Source of the DNA: Bacteroidota bacterium
Lineage (GTDB): Bacteria > Bacteroidota > Bacteroidia > Bacteroidales > Prolixibacteraceae
Direction of reading: 5' to 3'
DNA: 8,473 nucleotides
Assembly: GCA_030706665.1 (NCBI GenBank)
Contig: JAUZOB010000137.1
Coordinates: forward strand, 1 to 8,473
The position numbers and the translations under genes are program-made. The notes beneath the pieces are model-generated. The model did no database searches and had not been told where the DNA came from. It saw nothing but the letters and a program-made list of their open reading frames with translations. Below, piece by piece: positions 1 through 6,903 of the stretch (position 1 is the stretch's first letter; every line of letters starts with the position of its first letter).

Positions 1-4
1 CTAT

Positions 5-15
5 GACGATTCGTC
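5..15. repeat. Short palindrome just past the end of the barrel-protein gene
   Basis: GACGA (5-9) and TCGTC (11-15) are perfect inverted arms around a single T. The site lies 12 bp beyond the stop codon of the minus-strand barrel gene. The central base is too short to be a hairpin loop and no T-tract follows within the window, so it is not recognisable as a terminator. It could be a dyad binding site or chance. Confidence 0.2.
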
Positions 16-26
16 TTTGAAATAAC

Positions 27-770
27 TTATAAGGTATAGACTAGTCCGATCCCAATATTAATGGTTTGAATCGGGACTTTGAATGTTTCAGAAGATGAAT
101 GTACGTTTTGTAGGGTGGCGGTGTTGAAGATTAATTCATCGAGGGTATGGTTGATCGATGCTTTGTAATAATCCGCCTGTAATTTGATTCTTACATTGGG
201 ACTAACCGGATAGCTTAATGAAGTTGAAAGCCGGTAAGGCAATGCAACTTTATTTTGATTGTGTGTTCTAATGTGATAGAATCTCTGGTTTGAAGAATCT
301 GTAACCCAGATCTCCTGATAAGGGAGATAAGTGTATTGGAGCCCGGTAAATGCTTTGAGGTCGAAAGTCCCTTTCCCGACAGGGAGTTTGATGCTGGGAC
401 CGACTAAAAGGGAACCCCAACGCCATTGGTTGATGGTTGTGTTTTGGTTGTCGATACTTGTGAGAGGATGATATAGTACCCCCATCATCTTTTCGAGGCG
501 GCTGGATGTTGCCAGATCATTGTTTCCCATGTCTGAAAAGAATAAACTTCCTGTAAGTCCGAAGATATTCTCAGGGGTATACGTAAAATTGAGGTCCATA
601 AAAAGACCGTTTTTTGCCATTCCGGCAGCGCTTTCATTGATCGATTTTGAGGCAAATGATCCTACAGGGATTGCCGACCCGAAGGTGACAGAAAAGGTCG
701 TCTCTTGACCCTGTGCATTTGCAGTGCTCAGGAAAATGATTCCAAGAAAAAGAAATATCAGCTTTTTCAT
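27..770 (-). CDS. Secreted outer-membrane beta-barrel protein of unknown function
   Basis: This is a complete 247-residue protein. It starts with a clear Sec signal peptide: Lys2-Lys3, a hydrophobic core at 4-16, and a probable signal peptidase I site after ANA (19/20). The mature part alternates hydrophobic and polar residues in short stretches rich in aromatics and glycine, such as FGSAIPVGSF near 30-40 and NIGIGLVYTL at the C-terminus. This is the look of the small outer-membrane beta-barrel proteins common in Bacteroidota, and by inference it sits in the outer membrane. No catalytic motif or lipobox cysteine is visible, so neither an enzyme nor a lipoprotein is indicated. It ends in Leu rather than the Phe typical of many barrels. 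The start is the only Met that gives a signal peptide. There is no Shine-Dalgarno sequence, which is normal for the group. It is divergent from the Spm-fusion gene. A porin, an adhesin-like protein or a PorT-type protein cannot be separated by eye. Confidence 0.8.
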   Translation of the reverse strand: MKKLIFLFLGIIFLSTANAQGQETTFSVTFGSAIPVGSFASKSINESAAGMAKNGLFMDLNFTYTPENIFGLTGSLFFSDMGNNDLATSSRLEKMMGVLYHPLTSIDNQNTTINQWRWGSLLVGPSIKLPVGKGTFDLKAFTGLQYTYLPYQEIWVTDSSNQRFYHIRTHNQNKVALPYRLSTSLSYPVSPNVRIKLQADYYKASINHTLDELIFNTATLQNVHSSSETFKVPIQTINIGIGLVYTL

Positions 771-793
771 GCTTTTTATTTAAAAATAGGTTT

Positions 794-811
794 AAAGGGA
801 GAGAACCCTTT
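794..811 (-). other. Small inverted repeat in the leader of the barrel-protein gene
   Basis: AAAGGG (794-799) and CCCTTT (806-811) form a 6-bp stem around a 6-nt loop. It falls at or just after the predicted start of transcription of the minus-strand barrel gene. No T-tract follows on the minus strand, so it is unlikely to be a terminator. It could be a 5'-UTR hairpin, an operator dyad, or chance. Confidence 0.2.
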
Positions 812-812
812 T

Positions 813-820
813 CAAAAATA
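813..820 (-). promoter_or_regulatory. Candidate Bacteroidetes -7 box for the barrel-protein gene
   Basis: Read on the minus strand, 820-813 is TATTTTTG, a full match to the Bacteroidetes sigma-ABfr -7 consensus TAnnTTTG. A TTTA, one base from the -33 TTTG, lies 21 bp upstream at 845-842. Transcription would start near 806 and leave a leader of about 36 nt before the ATG at 770. The match is by eye in A/T-rich DNA, so chance agreement is possible. Confidence 0.4.
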
Positions 821-977
821 TGAATAGTTTGACTGATTTAATAAATTTTACGCAAATATGAACAAATTGTTGTTTGGTTTAACTTTTTTAGAAGCCATCT
901 TTTCAAAATAGCCCAATTGTGTTTCCTTTTGATCTATTTTACCTATTTTTACCGCTCTCATATGAAAAAAACGCACC

Positions 978-2213
978 ATGGTATTAAATTATATCTGGAT
1001 TTTCTTCTTTTTGATCGCATTTGCGATTGCTCTGGTTAAGTTGATTGTTTTTGGGGACATGCAGATTTTCCCTGCGATTATTCAATCGACTTTCGATATG
1101 GCTAAAACAGGTTTTGAAATCTCTATCGGATTAACGGGTATTTTGACCCTTTGGCTCGGATTGATGAGAGTGGGAGAAGCAGGAGGGATTGTTAAGATTC
1201 TTTCGAAGATTGTAGGACCTTTTTTCGCCCGGCTTTTCCCTGAACTGGGGAAAGATCATCCGGCAACCGGTTCGATTATCCTGAACCTTGCCGCCAATAT
1301 GCTGGGGCTGGATAATGCTGCTACCCCCATGGGATTGAAAGCCATGAAGGAGATGCAGGCTACCAATCCGCATAAGGATACGGCCAGCAATGCTCAGATC
1401 ATGTTCCTGACCCTTAATGCTTCGGGACTGACACTGATTCCGATTACGGTTATGATGTACCGGGCTCAGATGGGCGCAGCAGATCCATCCGATATTTTTG
1501 TCCCGATTATGATGGCGACTTTCTTTTCTACCCTGATTGGTTTGATTTCTGTCTCAATTTATCAGCGGATCAACCTTTTTGATAAGGTGATCATGGCTTA
1601 CCTCGGCGGACTCTTTGCAATTATTATCGGAGTGCTGTATTATTTCTCGACGCTGAATAGGGATCAGATTACGGTTGTATCGAAATTGGTCAGTAATGTG
1701 ATTATCTTTTCGGTGATCGTCAGTTTTATTCTTCTGGCGCTGCGTAAAAAGGTGAATGTGTACGAGACTTTTATCGAAGGGGCAAAAGAGGGATTCGGGG
1801 TTGCCGTAAAAATTATCCCTTACCTGGTTGCGATTTTGGTTGCGATTGCTGTTTTTCGGGCTTCCGGAGCACTTGATATTTTGGTGAAGGGCGTTCGTTG
1901 GATTTTTATGCTGTGCGGTTGCAATACCGACTTTGTAGATGCTTTGCCGGTTGCTTTCATGAAACCGTTGAGCGGAAATGGGGCAAGGGGGATGATGATC
2001 GAGACAATGAAGAATTTCGGCGCCGATTCTTTTGCCGGGAAGCTGGCCTGTACTTTACAGGGAGCAGCTGATACAACTTTTTATATCGTGGCTCTTTACT
2101 TTGGGTCGGTCGGGATTACCAAAACACGGTATGCTCTGGTTTGCGGGTTGCTTGCAGACTTTGCCGGTGCAGTTGCTGCTATTTTTATCTGTTATATGTT
2201 TTTCCATAAATAA
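978..2213 (+). CDS. SpmA-SpmB fusion, nucleoside-recognition (Gate) domain membrane protein
   Basis: This is a complete 411-residue, very hydrophobic integral membrane protein. The N-terminal half resembles SpmA: after membrane segments near 5-25 and 46-62 comes the conserved block NLAANMLGLDNAATPMGLKA (103-122). The C-terminal half resembles SpmB: hydrophobic segments near 205-222, 236-255 and 277-294, then MKPLSGNGARG (328-338) and QGAADTTFYI (361-370), and a final membrane segment near 385-408. In Bacillus these are two separate spore-maturation proteins, SpmA and SpmB, each carrying a Gate/nucleoside-recognition domain. Here they are joined into one chain, which is usual in Bacteroidota. 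These bacteria do not sporulate, so the name describes homology and not function; transport of a small molecule is a guess. The ATG at 978 is the first in frame, because an in-frame TGA lies at 963-965. No strong promoter is visible; weak matches are TCCTTTTG at 924-931 and TATTTTTA at 944-951. Confidence 0.88.
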   Translation: MVLNYIWIFFFLIAFAIALVKLIVFGDMQIFPAIIQSTFDMAKTGFEISIGLTGILTLWLGLMRVGEAGGIVKILSKIVGPFFARLFPELGKDHPATGSIILNLAANMLGLDNAATPMGLKAMKEMQATNPHKDTASNAQIMFLTLNASGLTLIPITVMMYRAQMGAADPSDIFVPIMMATFFSTLIGLISVSIYQRINLFDKVIMAYLGGLFAIIIGVLYYFSTLNRDQITVVSKLVSNVIIFSVIVSFILLALRKKVNVYETFIEGAKEGFGVAVKIIPYLVAILVAIAVFRASGALDILVKGVRWIFMLCGCNTDFVDALPVAFMKPLSGNGARGMMIETMKNFGADSFAGKLACTLQGAADTTFYIVALYFGSVGITKTRYALVCGLLADFAGAVAAIFICYMFFHK

Positions 2214-2258
2214 GAGAGACTCCTGAAAAAGAGAGAATAATTGGAATTTTGAATATTA

Positions 2259-2310
2259 TCTTTTGAGGTGTTCATGTATTCCCCTTTTTAGGATTGTTCT
2301 CTTTTGAGGT
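2259..2310 (+). repeat. 11-bp direct repeat upstream of the fumarase gene
   Basis: TCTTTTGAGGT occurs exactly at 2259-2269 and again at 2300-2310, with a 41-bp period, about four helical turns. The second copy lies just upstream of the best -7 match for the fumarase gene, and the first about 70 bp upstream of the predicted start of transcription. Paired same-face repeats of this kind can be binding sites for a regulator, but no known motif is recognised. Chance or a past local duplication is possible. Confidence 0.4.
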
Positions 2311-2326
2311 TTAATCTTTATATTTG
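2293..2326 (+). promoter_or_regulatory. Candidate Bacteroidetes-type promoter for the fumarase gene
   Basis: TATATTTG at 2319-2326 matches the -7 consensus TAnnTTTG at every fixed position. ATTG at 2293-2296 is a 3-of-4 match to the -33 TTTG, with a 22-bp spacer, slightly long. Transcription would start near 2333 and give an untranslated leader of about 80 nt. This makes separate transcription of fumarase from the Spm-fusion gene likely. Confidence 0.45.
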
Positions 2327-2331
2327 GCTTG

Positions 2332-2346
2332 CCGAAAATTATTCGG
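2332..2346. promoter_or_regulatory. Palindrome at the predicted fumarase transcription start
   Basis: CCGAA (2332-2336) and TTCGG (2342-2346) are perfect inverted arms separated by AATTA. The site covers the predicted +1, a position where a bound repressor would block initiation. There is no T-tract, so it is not a terminator. An operator role is inferred from position only. A small hairpin at the mRNA 5' end is the alternative. Confidence 0.3.
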
Positions 2347-2413
2347 AATGTGTTGGACAGATTTAAAATTGTAAGATAAAGTTTATTTATAACTTCAAGA
2401 ATATCATATCTAT

Positions 2414-4018
2414 ATGTCAGAATTTATTTATCAAAAACCATTTCCGATTCAAAAGGATACTACGTCGTATCGACTTTTGACAAAGGAATATGTATCAACG
2501 ATTGAAGTTGATGGTCGTAAGATATTGAAAATTCAGCCCGAAGGGTTGGAGTTCTTAGCACGGGAAGCTTTTGCCGATGTGTCATTCTATCTGCGTCCTG
2601 CTCATCTTGAAAAAGTAGCTAAGATTCTTGAAGATCCGGAAGCTACTGATAACGACCGTTTCGTTGCTTATACGATGCTTCTTAACCAGGTTGTGGCTGC
2701 CGAAGGCGAATTGCCTACCTGCCAGGATACCGGTACTGCTATCGTAATCGGTAAAAAAGGTGAAAGCGTTTGGACCGGTGCTGATGATGCTGAATTCCTG
2801 TCAAAAGGTATTTACGAAACCTATCGTGACCGTAACCTCCGTTATTCTCAGGTTGTGCCTTTTACTATGACTGAAGAAAAGAATACCGGGACGAATCTTC
2901 CTGCTCAAATTGACCTCTATGCAACTGAAGGAAACTCTTATAACTTCCTGTTCGTGACCAAAGGGGGCGGTTCGGGAAATAAGACTTATCTCTATCAGCA
3001 GACCAAACAATTGCTGAATGAAGAGACTTTGACTAAATTCCTGAAAGAGAAAATTAAAGAACTCGGAACTGCTGCATGTCCTCCTTATCACCTTGCAATC
3101 GTGATTGGCGGTACTTCGGCCGAAGCAAACCTCGCTACCGTGAAGAAGGCTTCTACCGGTTATCTGGACCATCTGCCAACCGAAGGAAATGAAGGCGGTC
3201 AGGCTTTCCGTGATTTGGAATGGGAAGCGAAGATTACTAAAATCTGTCAGGAAAGCGGCATCGGTGCTCAGTTCGGTGGTAAATACTTTGTTCACGACGT
3301 ACGTGTGATCCGTTTACCTCGTCATGCTGCTTCTTGTCCGGTAGGAATCGGTGTCAGCTGTAGTGCAGACCGTAATGTTAAAGCTAAAATTAATGAAAAC
3401 GGGATCTTCCTGGAAGAGTTGGAAAAGAATCCTGCACGCTTCCTGCCGAAAGAGGCTCCTTATCTGCAGCCTGCCGTAGATATCGACCTTGATCAGCCGA
3501 TGGAAGATATTCTGAAGATTCTTTCTCAATATCCGATTAAGACCCGTCTGAATTTGAAGGGGACGCTGATCGTAGCCCGCGATATTGCCCATGCAAGATT
3601 GAAACAGATGTTGGATGAAGGGAAGCCGCTTCCGGATTATTTCAAAAAGCATCCTGTTTATTATGCAGGCCCGGCTAAGACTCCTAAAGGAATGGCTTCA
3701 GGAAGTTTCGGACCTACGACTGCAGGCCGTATGGACCCCTATGTCGACCTTTTCATGGAAAACGGAGGTTCGATGATCATGGTTGCGAAAGGAAACCGTT
3801 CTCAGCAGGTTACTGACGCTTGTAAAAAACATGGTGGATTCTATCTCGGATCAATTGGCGGACCGGCAGCTATTCTTGCTAAGAACAGCATTAAATCGGT
3901 TGAGGTGGTTGACTTTGAAGAATTAGGCATGGAAGCAGTCCGTAAAATCCGTATTGAAAACTTCCCTGCATTCATCCTGGTGGATGATAAAGGAAATAAC
4001 TTCTTTGACGAATTCTAG
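2414..4018 (+). CDS. Class I fumarate hydratase ([4Fe-4S], oxygen-labile fumarase)
   Basis: This is a complete 534-residue cytoplasmic enzyme that interconverts fumarate and (S)-malate; its length is close to the roughly 548 residues of E. coli FumA/FumB. The N-terminal alpha domain carries the cluster cysteines. Cys103 lies in LPTCQDTGTA, Cys222 in TAACPPYHLA and Cys316 in VSCSADR, each two residues before the known E. coli FumA ligands 105, 224 and 318. The beta domain (about 383-534) has the substrate loop SGSFGPTTAGRMD (429-441) and KGNRS (459-463). All key motifs are intact. The ATG at 2414 gives the normal family N-terminus. In Bacteroidales the enzyme feeds fumarate to fumarate reductase in succinate/propionate fermentation, running from malate to fumarate. 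It stands alone, with its own candidate promoter upstream and a hairpin downstream. I leave the symbol blank because fumA and fumB cannot be told apart outside enterobacteria. A class I tartrate dehydratase is unlikely, since that enzyme is usually two separate subunits. Confidence 0.96.
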   Translation: MSEFIYQKPFPIQKDTTSYRLLTKEYVSTIEVDGRKILKIQPEGLEFLAREAFADVSFYLRPAHLEKVAKILEDPEATDNDRFVAYTMLLNQVVAAEGELPTCQDTGTAIVIGKKGESVWTGADDAEFLSKGIYETYRDRNLRYSQVVPFTMTEEKNTGTNLPAQIDLYATEGNSYNFLFVTKGGGSGNKTYLYQQTKQLLNEETLTKFLKEKIKELGTAACPPYHLAIVIGGTSAEANLATVKKASTGYLDHLPTEGNEGGQAFRDLEWEAKITKICQESGIGAQFGGKYFVHDVRVIRLPRHAASCPVGIGVSCSADRNVKAKINENGIFLEELEKNPARFLPKEAPYLQPAVDIDLDQPMEDILKILSQYPIKTRLNLKGTLIVARDIAHARLKQMLDEGKPLPDYFKKHPVYYAGPAKTPKGMASGSFGPTTAGRMDPYVDLFMENGGSMIMVAKGNRSQQVTDACKKHGGFYLGSIGGPAAILAKNSIKSVEVVDFEELGMEAVRKIRIENFPAFILVDDKGNNFFDEF

Positions 4019-4045
4019 GAATTTTTTTCCCTTCAAATAAGATTA

Positions 4046-4079
4046 AAGAGGCTGTCTCCTTCAAAAGAGACAGCCTCTT
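4046..4079 (+). terminator. Strong hairpin after the fumarase gene (GGCTGTCTC type)
   Basis: AAGAGGCTGTCTC (4046-4058) pairs perfectly over 13 bp with GAGACAGCCTCTT (4067-4079) around the 8-nt loop CTTCAAAA. It starts 28 bp after the fumarase stop codon. The T-run behind it on the plus strand is poor (TTCTGCTA), so termination may not be of the classic U-tract kind. From memory, hairpins built on GAGGCTGTCTC are repeated between genes in many Bacteroidales genomes. It may therefore be both a transcript end and a dispersed repeat. Confidence 0.75.
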
Positions 4080-4163
4080 CTGCTACCCGGAACTTCTTAC
4101 TTTTCATCTTTGTTTTTCGATTGACGGACTCTTAAATTGATTCTGCATTAATTTCAGGTTGAA

Positions 4164-4268
4164 ATGACTTTTTTGTTTAGTAAGGTTATCGGTTCGATTT
4201 TGGGCATGATGAATCGTCTTTTGAATAAATTAAGCTCTTCTTTGGAAAATTTCTTGTCCGCGGCATAG
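4164..4268 (+). CDS. Possible small amphipathic peptide (34 residues), unproven
   Basis: An ATG-to-TAG ORF of 34 codons lies wholly between the fumarase hairpin and the GH2 leader. An in-frame TAA at 4149-4151 closes it upstream. Its translation begins MTFLFSKVIGSILGMMNR and ends LENFLSAA. Polar residues Lys7, Ser11, Gly14, Arg18, Asn21, Ser25, Glu28 and Ser32 follow strict 3-4 spacing. Phe5, Ile9, Ile12, Met16, Leu19, Leu23, Leu27 and Phe30-Leu31 fall on the opposite face. This is the pattern of an amphipathic helix, with a net charge of about +2 and no signal peptide. A weak CAGG sits 5 nt before the ATG. No family is recognised. A membrane-active peptide, a small regulatory protein or a chance ORF all remain possible. 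No clear promoter serves it. Confidence 0.3.
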   Translation: MTFLFSKVIGSILGMMNRLLNKLSSSLENFLSAA

Positions 4269-4359
4269 GACTTTTACTTTTATTAAGCGTCATAAAAAGG
4301 GAGACTACTTTTAGATGATAGTATTCTCTTTGTGTAACCAAATCAATAATAAGAATAGA

Positions 4360-6795
4360 ATGAAGAAAAACGTAATCCTTGTATTCTGTTTCCTGTTGCT
4401 GACAGGAGGAGCTTTTGCTCAGAATCAGTCCGGAGGAAGAACGACTGTAAACTTCAATAATGGATGGAAATTTCATAAGGGAGAGGTTAAAAATGCACAG
4501 GAAGTTCAGTTTAATGACGCAGCATGGAGGAATCTGGATTTACCTCATGATTGGTCGATCGAGGGCCCTTTTAGTAGTGAGTGGTCAAGTTCGACCGGTT
4601 ATCTGCCCGGAGGGACAGGCTGGTACCGCAAATTGTTTACCATTCCGAAGAGTTATGCCGGAGGAAAAGTGTTTGTGAACTTCGATGGGGTATATAATAA
4701 CAGTGAAGTATGGATCAATGGTAAATATTTGGGGAAACGGCCCAATGGATATATCTCGTTTCAGTATGACCTGACCCCTTATCTTAAATTCGGAGAGGGG
4801 AACTGCATTGCCGTAAAGGTGGATCATTCGAAGTTCGGTGACTCGCGTTGGTATACCGGTTCGGGAATTTATCGAAACGTGAGATTGATCATGACCGGGA
4901 ATGCACATCTTAAACAATGGGGCGTTTTCGTCACAACTCCGCAGGTAAGTCGGGAGCAGGCTAAAATGAACGTAGAGGTTAAAGTAGTGAATGAGTTTTC
5001 AAAGCCTGTTTCTCTTCAGGTGGAGAATGTATTGCTGTTTGGACGGGATACGATCAACAAGTCGAAGGAAATGGTAAAGGTAAATTCGGCATCGGAGGCT
5101 GTTTCGAATCAAACGATGCTAGTAGCCAAACCGAGACTTTGGGAGGTAGAAGCCCCTTATTTGTATACCCTTGTGACTTCTGTAAAGAAAGACGGCAAAC
5201 TGCTGGATCATCAGAGTATCCGAATCGGCATTCGGGAGCTGCGTTTTGATCCGGATAAAGGATTTTTCCTGAATGGGAAGAATACCAAATTGAAAGGAAT
5301 CTGTTTGCATCATGAAGCAGGGTGCCTGGGGGCAGCTGTTCCGGTAAAAGTGATCGAACGTCGCCTGGATCTCTTGAAGGAGATGGGGTGTAACGCGATC
5401 AGGACCAGTCACAATGAGTATTCTTCAGACTTTCTGGATTTATGCGACCGGAAAGGATTTCTGGTGATGGATGAAGCTTTTGACGAATGGGAACTGCCGA
5501 AACGTAAATGGGTTAAAGGATGGAACGAAGGGATCCCCGGAAAGGATGGATATTCTGTCAATTTCAAAGAGTGGGGTAAAAAAGACCTTTCCGATCAGAT
5601 CTTGCGTGACCGCAACCATTCTTCTGTCATTATGTGGAGCATCGGAAATGAGATTGATTATCCAAACGATCCTTATTCACACCCGATTCTGAATGATGCA
5701 ACCAATCCACAGACCTTTGCCCGTTATAATCCTGCGTTTCCGAATGCAAACCGTCTTGGGGAGATTGCCCGCGAGTTGGTGGCCGTAGTGAAACAATACG
5801 ATACATCACGCCCCGTTACCGCAGGGTTGGCTTCTGCTGTGATGTCGAATGAAACCGGTTATGCAGATGCGCTCGATATTGCGGGGTATAACTATCAGGA
5901 GGATTTGTATGATGCTCACCATCAGAAATATCCTAAAAGGGTGTTATATGGCAGTGAAACAGGAATGTCGCTTAATGCTTGGAAAGCTGTAACCGATCGT
6001 GATAATATCCTGGGGCAGTTCTTATGGACAGGCATCGAGTATCTGGGAGAGGCCGGTAAATATCCGAATCATGTGAATACTGCCGGCGTGATTGACCTGG
6101 CAGGGCATAAGAAGACTGAATTTTATTTCCGTCAAAGTTTGTGGAGCGATAAACCGATGGTCTATATCGGAACTTCTGATCCTTCGGAGAATAACGGGCC
6201 TGTGAATCTATGGTCGCATAAAAAAGCAGAACCAATCTGGAATTGGTCGGAAGGAAAGGCAATTCGGGTGTCTGCTTTTACCAATTGTGAAGAAGTTGAG
6301 CTTTTGCTAAATGGTAAATCATTAGGATCTAAAAAAATGGCAGATTTCCCGCAACGGGTAATCACATGGGATATGCCTTTTGAAAAAGGGATTTTAAAGG
6401 CTATTGCGAAAACAAACGGGAAAGAGGTGGCTGCTTATGAGTTGAAGACCGTAGGAGCTCCTGTTCAACTGCTTGCCTTGAGTGATGTGAAATCTCTTAA
6501 AGCAGACAAACAGGATGTAGCTCATATTGAAGTGGCCTTTGCCGATCAGAATGGCAATCCCGTTTACGAGAAAAACGGAATAGTGACTTGTGACGTTAGT
6601 GGTCCGGTGCGTTTGTTGGGAATTGAAGATGCAAATCCGGAGAATGTAGAGAATTACAAGACTAACAAACGGACTTCTTATAAAGGGAAAGTACTGGTTT
6701 ACGTTCAGTCACTTGAAAAGGCAGGTGTTGCAACGGTTAAGCTTTCGTCTCCCGGATTGAAGCCGGTTACAGTTGTACTTACCGTAGGAAAATAA
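4360..6795 (+). CDS. Exported glycoside hydrolase family 2, beta-galactosidase-like
   Basis: This is a complete 811-residue protein. I start it at 4360, not at the in-frame ATG 45 bp upstream (4315), because 4360 gives a proper signal peptide: MKKN, a hydrophobic core, and cleavage after AFA at 20/21. Domains follow the Bacteroidetes GH2 order. A sugar-binding jelly roll spans about 28-180 (PHDW at 62-65; GTGWYRK near 85-91). An immunoglobulin-like domain covers about 195-290, and a TIM barrel about 295-590. A DUF4982-type beta domain runs about 620-700, and a GH2 domain-5-like C-terminus about 705-811. Catalytic residues are present: the acid/base Glu431 in WSIGNEID and the nucleophile Glu533 in LYGSETG, with RTSHNEYS at 348-355. 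It should cleave terminal beta-linked sugars outside the cytoplasm, most likely galactosides. GH2 also includes glucuronidases and mannosidases, so substrate is uncertain. There is no lipobox Cys, so periplasmic location is most likely. No SusC/D or regulator adjoins it in this window. Confidence 0.93.
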   Translation: MKKNVILVFCFLLLTGGAFAQNQSGGRTTVNFNNGWKFHKGEVKNAQEVQFNDAAWRNLDLPHDWSIEGPFSSEWSSSTGYLPGGTGWYRKLFTIPKSYAGGKVFVNFDGVYNNSEVWINGKYLGKRPNGYISFQYDLTPYLKFGEGNCIAVKVDHSKFGDSRWYTGSGIYRNVRLIMTGNAHLKQWGVFVTTPQVSREQAKMNVEVKVVNEFSKPVSLQVENVLLFGRDTINKSKEMVKVNSASEAVSNQTMLVAKPRLWEVEAPYLYTLVTSVKKDGKLLDHQSIRIGIRELRFDPDKGFFLNGKNTKLKGICLHHEAGCLGAAVPVKVIERRLDLLKEMGCNAIRTSHNEYSSDFLDLCDRKGFLVMDEAFDEWELPKRKWVKGWNEGIPGKDGYSVNFKEWGKKDLSDQILRDRNHSSVIMWSIGNEIDYPNDPYSHPILNDATNPQTFARYNPAFPNANRLGEIARELVAVVKQYDTSRPVTAGLASAVMSNETGYADALDIAGYNYQEDLYDAHHQKYPKRVLYGSETGMSLNAWKAVTDRDNILGQFLWTGIEYLGEAGKYPNHVNTAGVIDLAGHKKTEFYFRQSLWSDKPMVYIGTSDPSENNGPVNLWSHKKAEPIWNWSEGKAIRVSAFTNCEEVELLLNGKSLGSKKMADFPQRVITWDMPFEKGILKAIAKTNGKEVAAYELKTVGAPVQLLALSDVKSLKADKQDVAHIEVAFADQNGNPVYEKNGIVTCDVSGPVRLLGIEDANPENVENYKTNKRTSYKGKVLVYVQSLEKAGVATVKLSSPGLKPVTVVLTVGK

Positions 6796-6847
6796 AATTG
6801 CTTCCGGAATTATGAAGCATTAGAAATAGAAGATGTCATATTATAAA

Positions 6848-6877
6848 AAATCCCTGAGGAAAACTCCTCAGGGATTT
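6848..6877. terminator. Terminator shared by the convergent GH2 and PFOR genes
   Basis: AAATCCCTGAGG (6848-6859) and CCTCAGGGATTT (6866-6877) form a perfect 12-bp stem with the 6-nt loop AAAACT. Read on the minus strand, the stem runs into a six-T tract followed by AT, a classic intrinsic terminator for PFOR, 27 bp past its stop codon. On the plus strand the tail is TTTGTATTT, weaker but usable for GH2. It therefore probably works in both directions and keeps the two transcripts apart. Confidence 0.9.
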
Positions 6878-6903
6878 GTATTTAAACCGGAAATAAAATT
6901 CGA

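Larger units (their letters stand above)
4019..4359. other. 341-bp gap between the fumarase and GH2 genes
   Basis: The gap holds the fumarase hairpin (4046-4079), a possible 34-codon ORF (4164-4268) and the GH2 leader. No promoter match is strong. The best candidate for GH2 is TACTTTTA at 4306-4313, seven of eight to TAnnTTTG, with TTTA at 4279-4282 and a 23-bp spacer. The same octamer also occurs at 4275-4282. A weak 6-bp A/T stem (4278-4283 with 4292-4297) lies between. No tRNA, riboswitch or mobile-element end is recognised. Confidence 0.6.

Noticed and set aside
858..911. 17-codon ORF in the gap between the divergent barrel and Spm genes
   Set aside because: It is too short and A/T-rich to separate from chance. 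It has no leader signal, and its start overlaps the stop of another 13-codon frame.
962..1039. 25-codon ORF starting just before and overlapping the Spm-fusion start
   Set aside because: It is out of frame with the Spm gene, has no signal of its own and lies mostly inside that coding region. The leader-peptide idea has no attenuator structure to support it.
2801..3295. 164-codon open frame on the minus strand opposite fumarase
   Set aside because: It is fully inside the conserved alpha domain of fumarase, shows no recognisable motif and has no promoter or leader of its own.
4315..4359. Upstream in-frame ATG as the GH2 start
   Set aside because: It would add 15 polar residues ahead of a standard signal peptide. 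The Met at 4360 followed by KKN and a hydrophobic core is the normal start.
4186..4476. 96-codon minus-strand frame crossing the GH2 start and the small ORF
   Set aside because: It is antisense to the GH2 signal-peptide region, has low-complexity Ser/Lys composition and no upstream signal.
6799..6819. TGCTTC/GAAGCA inverted repeat after the GH2 stop
   Set aside because: It has only a 6-bp stem with a 9-nt loop and no T-tract. The 12-bp terminator 29 bp further on explains the transcript end.
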